Source of the DNA: Zingiber officinale
Lineage: Eukaryota; Streptophyta; Magnoliopsida; Zingiberales; Zingiberaceae
DNA: 64,000 nt
Direction: 5' to 3'
Assembly (NCBI RefSeq): GCF_018446385.1
Contig: NC_056004.1
Location: 11,684,767 to 11,748,766 of the forward strand
Position 1 is the stretch's first letter, and each line of letters begins with the position of its first letter. Of the stretch, positions 22,481 to 33,363 are shown one piece after another. The notes beneath the pieces are model-generated. The model was not told where the DNA came from and did not search any database. It was given only the letters and a program-made list of their open reading frames with translations. A program made the position numbers and the translations under genes.

Positions 22481-24164
22481 ATCAGACGATTAAGAAGAGG
22501 AAGAGATTCAAGAAGGGGAAGAGGGAGATGAGGCTGAGAGGTTTAGGTTTAGGCTGAGAGAGATGGTCGGATGGTCGGATGGTCGGAGGTTTAGGTTTCG
22601 GTTTATGTTATCGGGAGAGAGATGGTCGCGTTGAGGAAGGGGCGGGATAAAGATTTAGGTTTGGAGGGAAAACACTTAAGCAGATTTTGGCTTGTGGGGA
22701 AAATTAAAATATTTTATTCGGGTTCATTAACATCGGATTTTAAAAACCGATGTTAAAATCGATGTTTATTAACGAAAAAAGGGGCGCTCATAGACATCGC
22801 CTAAAAAACCGATGTCTATGAGCTAAAATCTGCGCTCATAGACACCGGTTTTTAGAAAAACCGATGTAAAATACTCAAAGACATCGGTTTTAGCCTAAAA
22901 CCGTTGTTGTTCCACTGATGTCTATGAGCGATTTTGTTGTAGTGAGCTAGCTGGGAAGTTAGTTTTGAGTTCCTAGCTCAGATGGGAGGTCAAGTATCCT
23001 CCTTAGCACATGTACACCAATCAGAAAGGGTCCTGAATCCTTCCTTATAACAGTATGGGTCTATCAGTTGTCAGATTAACAGAGTCAGATAGTGAAATTT
23101 TTATTTCACCCAGTTTTCCGCATAGTACGACACAGTAGTTTCAGTAGTTAATGTAGCGATCCGGCTCACAGCCTAGTACCCAGGAGTTGGGTCGTTACAG
23201 GAAATGCTCCTAAACCCATTTAGAAGCATAAGTAATGAGCGATATCTAGCAACACATCATTACTACCCAAGTTACAAGAATGTTGAGATCCAACATCACC
23301 TTGTGACTACTAATTATGACTCTTCACAATACGTGACAATTACCCTTCTATCCTTGACATCTAGATTGATCAATATGAGGCATAGACCGTGTCATCCTCT
23401 AATCAATCTAAATCTTAAATCCCAAGTAGACTCACTCAATCAAATGAGCTCAACATCTCATATTGACTCATTTGGGCATGGTCATGCACTTAGTGGTCTC
23501 ACTCTATCAAGAATAATGATGTCACTCCCGTCATATAGGAGTGATAGTTCCCATCTACATCACTCATATCCCTCCGTATAATTTGTTACATACCCAGTAA
23601 TCGCCTTTATAGTCCACCTAGTTACGGGTGACGTTTGACGAAGTCAAGGTATGTAACTCCTTATGTTGGGAACCATGGTGACTTCAAGTCCAAGGATTAA
23701 TAGTCATAATAATAGCCACATGAGAAAGTATTTGACACTCATATAATGATCCATGATACTTTCTCATCACGGGTCATTCAGTATACATTCTCCAATACAT
23801 ACCCATGTGTCAACTGGATATCTCTATATCCATGACTTGTGAGATTATGTCATCGAGTTGACCTACATGCTAGTCTCGTCACATTGACATTGTCCCTGAA
23901 TGTTAATACTTGACCAGGAATGATTAAGAGTAGTGTTCCCTATATCATCTCACTATCGATTCAACCAATCGATTGATATAGGTAAGAACCTTCTACTCAA
24001 GGATGCTATTATACTTAGTTATTTGGCACCAATACAAGTAAGTATAATAACCATAAACAAATACCTTTATATACATAAGAAATATGATACAATGAGTCCA
24101 TACAACAATCATCAAATGATTGGCTATAGGGCTCTAACTAAAAGATATACATTTATTGTTCTCC

Positions 24165-24962
24165 TTTCTTGAGGATAGTTCACCTTCCAATGCCCAGACT
24201 GCTTCTATGTGAAGCACTTGCCTTTCGGCTTCATCACACATGCCTGCGGCCCAGTCCCTTGAGGTCGAATCACTTTCTTTGGTGAACCAACTTGTTTCTT
24301 CTTCTTCTTTCCTCCTTTTGTCTTAGAGGCAGAAACGTTTTCAGCAATGTGAACTTGAGAACATTGACGGAATAGCCCTTCTACCGCTTAGAGTTCTGTC
24401 ATAAGTTTTGCCAACGAATAAACCCTTTTGTTCATGTTGTAGTTCAGGCGGAACTGCTCAAAATATTTGGGCAGCGTTTGCAGAATGATATCGACTTGGG
24501 TTTCCACATAGATTTAGCTCCAAGGACTTTCATCTCATTTAAATGAGCCATCATCTTGAGGATATGATCTCTTATGGGTGTCCCCTCAGTCATGGTGGTC
24601 GTCATTAAGTTTCTCATGACCTCCTACCTGGTAGTCCGATTCTGGTATCCGAAGAGTTCCTTGTGATTGAGCATCATGTCATAGGCAGTGGGTAAGGCCT
24701 GATGCAGATGTTGCAGCACATTTGACATAGAAGCTAAAATGTAACTCCGTGCCATCTCATATGCCTTGACCCATTTTCTATGTCACTCTATCTCCTCTTC
24801 AATAGAATCCTTATCAGGCACGCTTGGACAGACTTCAAGAAGTACGAACTTGTATTCTTCAGCGGTAAAGATAATGTCCAAGTTTCGTTTACAATCAATA
24901 TAATTTGGACCAGTAAGTTTGTTTTCTTTTAAAATAGCAGTAAGAGGATTGAAAGCCATTTA
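24165..24962 (-). pseudogene. Decayed Ty1/copia gag of element E
   Basis: Read on the minus strand from the ATG at 24962 (MAFNPLTAILKENKLTGPNY), the sequence shows a copia-type Gag: an N-terminal LTGPNYIDCKRNLDII block, then YEMARSYILASMSNVLQHLH, later LNHKELFGYQNRTTR and LMTTTMTEGTPIRDHILKMM. Near 24190 lies a decayed zinc-knuckle segment ending GHWKVNYP. Several stops and at least one frameshift break it. The rest of the polyprotein is cut off at 24145 by LTR B. The leader just upstream continues beyond G3 to the primer site at 33350, so this gag and the LTR at 33364-35278 belong to one element. Confidence 0.8.
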
Positions 24963-25096
24963 AAATCCTGAGAATCACAAAACAAAATACTTGGTCAAAA
25001 TTTTAGAATTTAAAATAATATTGATTCCTCAAACAATAAAATTTAAATTCACCAACAACTCAAAACTCCGTAAATTTCGTATGCCACGATAGTGTA

Positions 25097-25985
25097 TGTA
25101 AAATACCGCAACAAAATAATAGTTAAAAATAAGGTTATTTGACAAATAATCTTATTGGAATTTTTAGGAATTTATAGAAATTTTCTGGGATTTAATTGGA
25201 GCTCGTATGACATAATCAAAGGGGATGCATTACTGAGCTAGAGAAAAGCCTGTTTGGAATACCCGGAGGTGGGAGTTAATTGAGGATTGGATCTAGGGTT
25301 TAATTGGAAAATCCCTTAGTTATAAAAGGAAAATTTCCCATGCCCTAACTCCCCACATGGCGCCAAACTCTTTCGTCCCGAGCCTTCACCACGCGAGTAC
25401 CAGCCGGCCTCTCTCTTCCTGAGCTCTCACCCTCTCGCGGCCTCTTCCCCTCACACGACGAGCCACAAACGGCGCCCCTCCTTCACCGAACCCATCTCCT
25501 CAAATCCTCCGGCGACTCCCTCCTTCCCTCGCCCGAGCACTGCGCCGCCGACCACCTCTACTCGACGCCGACCCCAGCAAGCCCTAGCTCCACCAGCATC
25601 CTTCGGCTACAAGCTACGAGCAGCAGACCTTCCCTCTCCTCCTATCTCTTGTAGATCAACCCAAGCATAGCCCTACCGCCAACGCAGTCATGCCCTAACA
25701 CCTCTCGACCGCGGTGAAGGCTCAGGAAGAAAGAGTTTGGCGCTGTTTGGGGAGTTAGGGCATGGGAAATTTTCCTTTTATAACTTAGGGATTTTCCAAT
25801 TAAACCCTAGATCCATTCCTTAATTAACTCCCACCTCCGGGTATTCCAAATAGGCTTTTCTCGAGCTCAGTAATGCATTCCCTTTGATTACGTCATACGA
25901 GCTCCAATTAAATCCCATAAAATTTCTATAAATTTCTAAAATTCCAATAAGATTATTTGTCAAATAATCTTATTTTTAATTATTA
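25097..25985. repeat. Inverted repeat (arms about 25097-25390 and 25715-25985) within G3
   Basis: The left arm (TTGACAAATAATCTTATTGG ... AGCCTTCACCACGC) recurs inverted in the right arm (GCGGTGAAGGCTC ... AATAAGATTATTTGTCAAAT). Each arm is about 280 bp, separated by about 320 bp of GC-rich sequence. A third copy lies at about 31470-31752. A transcript across it could form a long hairpin. Confidence 0.85.
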
Positions 25986-26429
25986 TTTTGTTGCCGTATT
26001 TTACCTGTTACCTGGTGAAAGAAAACCAATTTGCGAGGTGGTGAGTATTGGAACTCAGCGGGTAAAGAAAGATAGTGCATGAACGTAAAATACAACTAGA
26101 AAGTAAGCTAAGAGTATACAGTCTCATAAGAGGAATAGAAGATACTAAAATAGAACCATAATAAATGCTCATACCTGAAACCATATCCTAGGCTAGGTAT
26201 AGAAGGTCAAAAATGGTACTAATCTGCTACAGTACTGCTCATAACTACAGATGTAATAAGCAAGGTATATACAAATTTCCAATGAATAAACCAATGTCTA
26301 AACATCTACAATGAGAGTATATCTCAACATAAGTAAGCATATCATCATAGGTGAATAACAGCAGTGAGTAAGCAATAATAGCATATATAAACAGCAATAG
26401 CCAAAGCAAATATAATAACAGCGTATGCA

Positions 26430-26760
26430 CGGATGGTCACTCCCGCCCACCTCTCTACACCATGACCCCTATATGGTCGAGAGGCCGGGTCAGTGACAGA
26501 CTGTACACCACTCCAGCTACCACTCTCACGAGTGGCCGAGGGGACAGTTGCATAGTAGCTAACTAGCACATCTATGACGAGGGTCCCTGCTGCTCGTAAC
26601 TCCAGCTACCACTACCCATAAGTGGTCGAGTACGGCACGACAGGACATGCAGAATCAACTCCATCTACCACTCTCTTGAGTGGCCGAGGATGTAGCCCTG
26701 GTCAACGACTCTCTCGACCGCAAGGGAGAATTGGTCGTTGACATGCATGTCATGACATGA
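26430..26760. repeat. Degenerate repeats (CCAGCTACCACT / AGTGGCCGAG) in the G3 LTR body
   Basis: Four imperfect units of about 80-100 bp share TCCAGCTACCACTCTC followed by GAGTGGCCGAG. They lie in the central noncoding part of the minus-oriented G3 LTR. Confidence 0.55.
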
Positions 26761-27080
26761 TGCACCAAATGCAACAATCATCATACAAATATAAGTAAAA
26801 ATTTCGGTATGCTACATGAATCCAGCATGCTCAATATAGTACATAAGTAAACAACAGTCAAAGCATACAAACATGGTATCTAGTATCTGCCAATAATCAT
26901 AGACAACAACAAGTGTAACATCCCAAATTTCATGATTTGGAGTCCTAAAAGACCTTATTAAAATCTAGAAATGCTTTAGAAAAATTCTAGAGATTTTTAG
27001 GAATTTATAGAGTATTTTTATGCAATTTTGGAGTTCGTTTGGTATTTTTACCAAAAGGAAGAAGTTGGAAAAAATAAGAA

Positions 27081-27447
27081 GATTTGAACTCGAGACCTCG
27101 AACCAAACCTTAACCGGACGCAGCCAACCAACTCTGCCAGCGGTCATTGTTAATCAAATAAGGAAATAAATTTGTATTAAGCAGTATTTAGAAACGGAAA
27201 TAAAATGAGATTAAAGGTTGCAGAAAAAGGGCCAAGCCGAGGTTTGAACCCACGAGCTGTGTGTTAAGCAGAACATGGCCAACCAACTAGTCTGCGGTTG
27301 TTTTGTTATTAAGAAGGGAAGCGAATTTATTTAAGTAGTAGTTAGGAACAGTAAAATAATAGGAAATAAAATGGTTATAGCTGGGATTCGAACCCACGAG
27401 TTGGGCTTTAAGCAGAACGCAGCCCACCAACAGACCAGCCGAACTTT
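27081..27447 (-). repeat. Three tandem tRNA-like modules antisense to the G4 LTR
   Basis: Units at 27081-27147, 27239-27300 and 27381-27444 each read, on the minus strand, as an A-box-like block (GGCAGAGTTGGTTGGC, GACTAGTTGGTTGGCC, GGTCTGTTGGTGGGC) followed by a B-box-like T-arm (TCGAGTTCAAATC, TGGGTTCAAACC, TGGGTTCGAATCCC). The A/T-rich DNA between them is also repeated, giving a unit of about 150 bp. The G5 LTR has one such unit at the matching place. Confidence 0.65.
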
Positions 27448-28999
27448 TCTTATCTAAATCTATATCGAAATATATTTAAGTAGTACTAGTTAACAGAAAC
27501 ATTAGAGTATTAAAAGGAAGAACTTAGGGATTAATTAAAAAACCTAAATTCTTTCGTCACCCTTCCTCTCCCGACGCGAGCGGCGACTCTTCTCCTCTCT
27601 CGCAGCGGAAACGAAGAAGAAACCAGGTTTGGTCTCCGGCGCCGGCGAGCTCTCTCCTCCACGGATCCTTCACCAAGCCGAACTTCTCTCGGCAAGGTCA
27701 GCGCGGGCACAAGAAGAAGCCGCAAGTTTTCAAGCTTTGAAACCCTAGACCTTCCTCTCCATCGGTTGTAAGTCCAAGAATCGCCGGTAAGTTGCTACTC
27801 ACCTGCAGTAGGATAGCTCCGATTGTTTCTTTCTTTTTCCGAAAGCTTTGAGAAAATTGTAGGTGGTTGGGGCTTTTGTGTCGGATTGTGTTGTGCCGAA
27901 TTCATATTTTCTAGGGATTTTGATCTCTTTCTTTGCTTCCGGAGTGATGTGCAGAATTGGTTTTTTTGCTAGAGGGTTAAGTGTAGTTCTGAGAATTGAT
28001 TCCTCCTTTGTGCTTCTGTGGTAGCATGCTCAAAGATTGAATAAGTTTGTGCATAGGTTTTATTTTAAAAACAAACCAGCAAGCATAACTTAGTATTGTG
28101 CAATGAAAAGGATAAAAATAGCTTCTCTTGAAGTGTTCTGTGGAGTTCGGTTGTGCTAGGAAAGGGGGCACGAGCAGTTCCTTTTGGGGCTTGCTGTGCA
28201 ATTCGGATATTGTTGCTGCCAGGCAATGAACCCGTGATGGTTTAGATTTTTGAGCATGTGGTTTAGGTTCTGATTTCCCAGCAAATTCTATGTTGATTTC
28301 CTCTACTGCTTTTGGTTGGTTATTAATTCCTTTGCTGCCGTATATTTGCATTCTTGAATATAAGGCATGTGAGTTAGATTCTTTAGTTTTATGATTTATC
28401 ATGTTGTTGGACTTTCCTATTTGTTATTAGTTAAGCATGTGTAGTTTCTTTATTACTAGAAGAGCATGAGCGGTGTTGAATTGTAATGTTTCTCCTTGCT
28501 ATTGGAATAACATGAGTAGATTTCTAGTTTCTTATGTTATTAGATGTGCATGAGTAGCCTTCCTTCTAAAACAATCAGTTTCTAGTTTCTTTAGAGCTTA
28601 ATATGCAGAATTGTTTTCCTTTGTTTTAAATCTGTTGTAGCATGTTTGGAGAAGTTAGATATGCTTTCTTTTGATTTGTCTCTGATATAGCATGCTTATA
28701 GAAGTCAGATTTTCTTTCCTTTGATTTAATTCTGGTGTAGCATGCCTATATTCTTTTTAAGAGTTTAAGAAAAATATAGGAAAGATAAAGATAAGAAAGA
28801 AGAAGGCCAAAGCCTTAAGTAGATCCCAAAGTTAAGACTTTAGGGATTTTGGCACACAAGGTGCTAAAGAAAATGCCGAGGCATTATATAGAAGTATTAA
28901 AAGATAACAAGTATTTTACTTTTATCAGTGGCACTGTGTTGGACTCTCTGTCCTTGGGCTGGGCTCCCATAGTCGTCCCTAGGTTTAGATAACCTAATA

Positions 29000-29088
29000 G
29001 TAACGGCTCGGCCGACGGTCGACGGTCGACGACCATAGGGTCGCCAAATGGGCCGCCAAATGGGACGCCGAATGGGTCGGGTCGTTAC
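29000..29088. other. About 90-bp GC-rich insertion with GTAACG/CGTTAC ends in G4
   Basis: The segment starts GTAACGGCTCGG and ends GGGTCGTTAC, and holds GGTCGAC repeats and three copies of CGCC(A/G)AATGGG. The matching place in the G2 LTR (after AGATAACCTAGTAAC) lacks it. Confidence 0.45.
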
Positions 29089-32000
29089 AAAAGTAAAAGC
29101 ACAGTTGCCGGGCCCAAGAAGAAGTTGATTATTATTTTGAAGTATTATAAGTATAAGTTTTTGAACAAGTAAAACGAGTTTTACATAAACTATTAAAGAA
29201 TAAGTCTTTAAACAAGTGAAATAAGATTCAGAAGGAGTTTAGAATTTAGTAAGTTTAGTTCTTTATTCTACCATGTTTATCTAGTGGATGAGTAGTTTTC
29301 ATGTTTACCTATTAGATGAGTAGCATGATTAGCGATTAGAATTACATGAGTAGATTTCTTAGCTTTTCTTTGCTATTAGTTTGACATGAGCAGTTATGTT
29401 TATGCTTTATTTCTTTTTAGAGCATATAGTTTTTAGTTCTTTTCGTATACATGCACATTCGTGATTTTGTGAGTTAGATAGCGCTTACTAAGCAAATTTT
29501 GCTTATAGACTACACTTCCTCTTACTACAGATACAGGAAAGGAAAAGATATAGAAAGGAAGGCGATAAGGTGGCGTGGATGGTGTGTGATGCCAGGACTA
29601 TGGAAGCCTTGGGACTTAGTTTAAGAATTTATTAAGATTGCCATTTATTAAGAATGTATTAGATGATTCATTTAGTCTTCCGCTGTTAGTTAATTGTATG
29701 TTTATTTTGTTTCCGCTATTCATTACTTGCATGATTTGATTTCATTAAACTGCGTGGTGATGTTATTCCTTTTGTGTGTTTGATATGTGTTCCTGCCACC
29801 TGTGGCTGTGTATATTATGTTATGTATGTCAGTTTAAGGTCATCGGTACAGGGGAGACTCTGCCAAAATTTTTCGGTAGGGTTTTCATGTGATTTTTAAT
29901 CATACCGGTTATGTAGAGTTAGTAGTTAAGTAACGGTCATCCTTAGAGTGTAGTAGTAGTAAGAAGGGTGGTCGTTACAACAAGAGACTGTATAGATATT
30001 GACACGAATTTCTCAAAGATCGCGTGGAAGTATCAAGCGCAGGAAAATAAGAGTGGAGTCAAGGTAAAAATAATTTCTTATCCATAATAGTTCATGCACA
30101 AAGGTCAAAGTACTAAAAGAAATAAAACAAGAAGTACCCGCCTCAACAAGAAGATCGAATCAAAAGCCCTACGTTAATACGCTCATCTCGAATAAGCATC
30201 CTGCATAAATTAATAATATATACATATTTTATTTAGCTAAATTCATATGAATTAAATAGCTAAATAAAATCCCTAAACTAATTAGGAAAAATCCTAATCG
30301 AAATAATTAGCCTAATTCATTAACCCAATTTGGTTTAACTCAATCCATGATTCTTTTACCTCAACATCTTACGAGTTAACCAATTTAATCATGGCAATCT
30401 TCTAATCGACACCAGAAGCCAGAAACCTTCATGGAAGGAAAATGAAGCAATAATGGAGACACCCATAAAAAAACTTCACAAACTAAAACTCTCCCAAAAG
30501 AAACTGGAATCAATATTGGACAAAAATAGGAACCTAGATAGATGAACCATTTTAGAAACCAAGGCTATTTTGAAGACACGAAAGAGTAACATCGTAATCC
30601 AACTACCACCTATCAATTATGTTCTAGAAATCCTAGATCAACACGAAAGAGCAAGCATCATCAAAGTCAAACTTCAATTTCTGAAATATGTCCAGAAATC
30701 TGAGTCCATCATGAAGAAGCAAGAACAACCTTGAATCAGATTACAACCTACTACTTTTATCCCCTAAATAATAGATAACTTGAGGAAAAACAAGAGCAAC
30801 AATAAACCTAAACCACACCCTTTTATTCTGATCCGTAATCAGAAATCCTTCCCAAGGCAGTGAAAGAAAACCAATCCAATCACAAACCCTCAAGTCTATC
30901 CTTATGAATCAAATCCATTACGAGGAGAAAATGCAAATACCATAAACCAAATCAACATCTCAAAAATCTAGAGCAGTAAATCGAGGAAAAACATTGAGCT
31001 AAGACAGAGACGTCATTCGGATCATTTACAAACCTACATGAGGAAACATCCATCCTATGCCTACTAAGGAGATCTACTTGCCTTCTCTCACGGTTTGGAG
31101 GAGGAATTTCTGCTTCAAGAGAGGAGTGCTGGAGAAACGGTGGAGAGGTGTTAGGGCACGGCTGCGTTGGAGGTAGGGCTATGCTTGGGTTGATATGCGA
31201 GAGATAGGAGGAGAGGGAAGGTCTGCTGCTCGTAGCTTGTGGCTGAAGGATGCTGGTGGAGCTAAGGCTCGCTGGGGTCGGCGTCGAGTAGAGGTGGTCG
31301 GTGGCGCAGTGCTCGGGCGAGGGAAGGAGGGAGTCGGCGGAGGATTTGAGGAGAAGGGTTTGGTGAAGGAGGGGTGCCGTCTGTGGATCGTCGTGTGAGG
31401 GGAAGAGGCCGTGAGAGGGTGAGAGCTCGGGAAGAGAGAGGCCGGCTGGTACTCATGCGGTGAAGGCTCGGGAAGAAAGAGTTTGGCGTCGTGTGGGGAG
31501 TTAGGGCACGGGAAATTTTCCTTTTATAACTTAGGGATTTTCCAATTAAACCCTAGATTCATTCCTCAATTAACTCCCACCTCCGGGTATTCCAAATAGG
31601 CTTTTCTCGAGCTCAGTAATGCATCCCCTTTGATTATGTCATACGAGCTCCAATTAAATCCTAGAAAATTTCAATAAATTCCTTAAAATTCCAATAAGAT
31701 TATTTATCAAATAACCTTATTTTGAATTATTATTTTGTTGCTATATTTTACATTCATGCACTATCTTTCTTTACCCGCTGAGTTCCAATACTCACCACCT
31801 CATAAATTGATTTTCTTTCGCCAGGTAACAAGTAGATGAGTCATGGGTGCTTGGAGAGTCCCGGCTGCCAGTCCCACATCACACTCGAGGATAGTTTTCA
31901 TTTTGGTTTTGTTATCGTTTGGGGTGGTATATTGATTTTGTGTATTTTGTTTTTCAATAAGTCGATGTGAATTTTGGGTCAAGTCTGTGATGACAGGTAT

Positions 32001-32346
32001 TTTTGTTGGTGACGTTGTTGGTTTTACGTTCGTATTGTTTTATATCTTCCGCTGTTGTGTGTTTACGTTCAGCCGTGTAGGCATATTAAACTGCGTGGTT
32101 GTGTTTATTTTGTTCCAGCCGAGTGGGCTGATGATATAAACTGCGTGGTTGTGTTTATTTCATTTTTGTCCAGCCGGGTAGGCTGAGTATATTAAACTAC
32201 GTGTTATGTTGTTTATATTTTGTGTATATATTCCAGCCGTATGTGGCTGATGTATATTTTGTATGTCGTAATGCTTCAGATTGTCACCCGTACTGGGGAG
32301 ATGCTGCCGGAATTTTATCTGGCAGGGACTCCTCTGGGGCGTGACA

Positions 32347-33363
32347 GTGTGGATGTATACTAATTCAAACATTTGTAAGAGGAGGTTTTACCCATTAATT
32401 TTATTATCTTGTCAACCTAACTTTATGACAAATAAAATTAATAGTTGGTTTATCTTCGGTCACCCAAATAATAGCAGTGACTCCGATGGGGAGGATATTA
32501 TTAAATGCGCCTAAGTATATACCATTACTTGATACTTTGTCCATTAATTAGCATTGTGCCCCTTTAGATGGAGAAGATCACACAAACCTAAATAATTTCC
32601 TATAATCATCCATAGAAGAATTTTGATCTAGTGATCCGCAAACAAACTCATCCGATATGGAGGAAGGCACTTAAAGCCAACGCGCAAGTTTGAATGCATC
32701 ACCTACAAACCAGTAACGGAGACCGTGGAATTTTAATAATCCCTCTCCTACTTAGTTATTTAAATTGAGGAATTTTAATATGCACACACATCACAGCACG
32801 CACATCACAGCACATAAAACAACATATAAAGGCAATAAATATGAAAAATAAAATTTTCAACTATTATGACCTCATCCAACGTTGTCCTCCAATATGTCGT
32901 CAATGGATCGCTGCCCTCCAATGTACTGCCAATGGATCAAGCTGTCGCATCTATCTCACTTCCTTCTCCATCGCGCCTCTAGTCCTTAAAATAGCACCAC
33001 GCATAGCAAGGATACAAGCCGCAACAAAAATAAAATTTTACATTTATCGATCCTATATTTCACAAAGGAATTTACATGTAATCTAGATCGAACAGAATAT
33101 GAAACAACAATAATAATAATTTGGAAACCGGTCGTATTTAAATATTACAATCATGCACACACAACAACCTCGATATGCCCGAGGGTTCAAATCACACACA
33201 AGCACACAAAAAGCCATAATAGTTGGATCTAGGATGCCTGCAACCACAGAGTTAATCTATCTAACATATCCTACTATTATCTAGCCTAAACTTATGTATG
33301 AGCAGTGCATAATTTAACCGAAAACCAATCACACATAACCAGAAAACTCGCTCTGATACCACT
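32347..33363 (-). other. Leader and primer-binding site of copia element E
   Basis: On the minus strand TGGTATCAGAGC (33350-33361) lies two bases from the LTR end and is the initiator-Met primer site. The A/T-rich noncoding leader continues to 32347 and resumes at 25096 beyond G3, reaching the gag start at 24962. I see no gene here; the 81-codon frame at 32841 is unsupported. Confidence 0.7.

Larger units (their letters stand above)
17664..22944. mobile_element. CACTA (En/Spm) DNA transposon carrying plant gene fragments (CACTA-1)
   Basis: The element starts CACTACAACAAAATCGCTC, ends with the inverted copy ATTTTGTTGTAGTG, and is flanked by a 3-bp duplication AGC (17661-17663 and 22945-22947). 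These are the hallmarks of the CACTA superfamily. Subterminal regions (17664-18000 and about 22720-22944) are dense in direct and inverted ACCGATGT/ACATCGGT and ACCGGTGT motifs, the likely transposase-binding repeats. No TNP2 or TNP1 coding region is seen, so it is non-autonomous. Its 5.3 kb holds exon-like fragments of several unrelated plant genes on both strands. Confidence 0.95.
8331..23199 (+). mobile_element. Full-length Ty3/gypsy element G2 (Del/Tekay-like chromovirus) with nested CACTA-1
   Basis: It has two direct LTRs starting TGTAACGCCCGAAAATTC and ending GGGTCGTTACA, and a perfect 5-bp duplication GGAAA at 8326-8330 and 23200-23204. A primer-binding site lies at 10699-10710, a purine-rich tract at about 15566-15580, and Gag-Pol between them. 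The element is 14.9 kb, of which 5.3 kb is the CACTA insertion in the 3' LTR. The two LTRs differ by scattered substitutions and by gains or losses in the palindrome cluster, which suggests fairly recent insertion. Confidence 0.95.
15581..23199 (+). repeat. 3' LTR of G2, split by CACTA-1
   Basis: The LTR runs 15581-17663 and 22948-23199 (about 2.34 kb without the insertion). Removing CACTA-1 and one AGC copy restores CAGCAGCTAGCTGGG as in the 5' LTR. Its palindrome cluster has lost about 60 bases relative to the 5' LTR. A purine-rich tract lies just upstream. Confidence 0.94.
7456..24144 (-). mobile_element. 5' LTR of Ty1/copia element B (minus strand), split by gypsy G2
   Basis: The LTR lies at 7456-8330 and 23205-24144 (about 1.8 kb) and is rejoined exactly by removing G2 with one GGAAA copy. 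Its 3' end (7456, CCCAACA on the minus strand) touches a primer-binding site. Its 5' end at 24144 has lost the canonical TG (CTAACTAAAA where A has CTAACTAACA) and abuts decayed copia gag sequence. It is the same family as A, H and, more distantly, F. Confidence 0.82.
26914..29979 (+). mobile_element. Solo LTR G4 (gypsy, 3066 bp)
   Basis: The LTR starts TGTAACATCCC, ends GGTGGTCGTTACA and is flanked by the perfect duplication ACAAG (26909-26913 and 29980-29984). No primer-binding site or coding region is present. It shares its layout and short blocks with the G5 LTRs (for instance the end AGAAGGGTGGTCGTTACA), so the two families are related. It holds three tRNA-like modules near its 5' end, a GC-rich leader-like stretch (about 27545-27790), AGCATG-type repeats (about 28380-28760) and a small GC-rich insertion at about 29000-29088. 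Confidence 0.93.
25097..32346 (+). mobile_element. Gypsy-type LTR complex G3 with inverted LTR pieces and nested solo LTR G4
   Basis: The outer LTR is in plus orientation: the 5' part (TGTAAAATACCGCAAC..., with ATAAAAGG promoter-like and GC-rich stretches) is 25097-25702, and the 3' part (TTCATGCACTATC...GGGGCGTGACA) is 31753-32346. Flanks GTGTA (25092-25096) and GTGTG (32347-32351) look like a 5-bp duplication with one change. Between them lie minus-oriented pieces of the same family. One is a 5' part at 25703-25985. The other is a nearly whole LTR from 31752 down to 25986 that lacks its last 500 or so bases. The GC-rich parts look like gene 5' regions but repeat in each LTR copy and belong to the element. 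Confidence 0.65.

Noticed and set aside
31195-31456. GC-rich frames resembling a gene 5' end
   Set aside because: The same sequence occurs inverted at 25390-25700 in another G3 LTR copy; it is LTR leader-like DNA.
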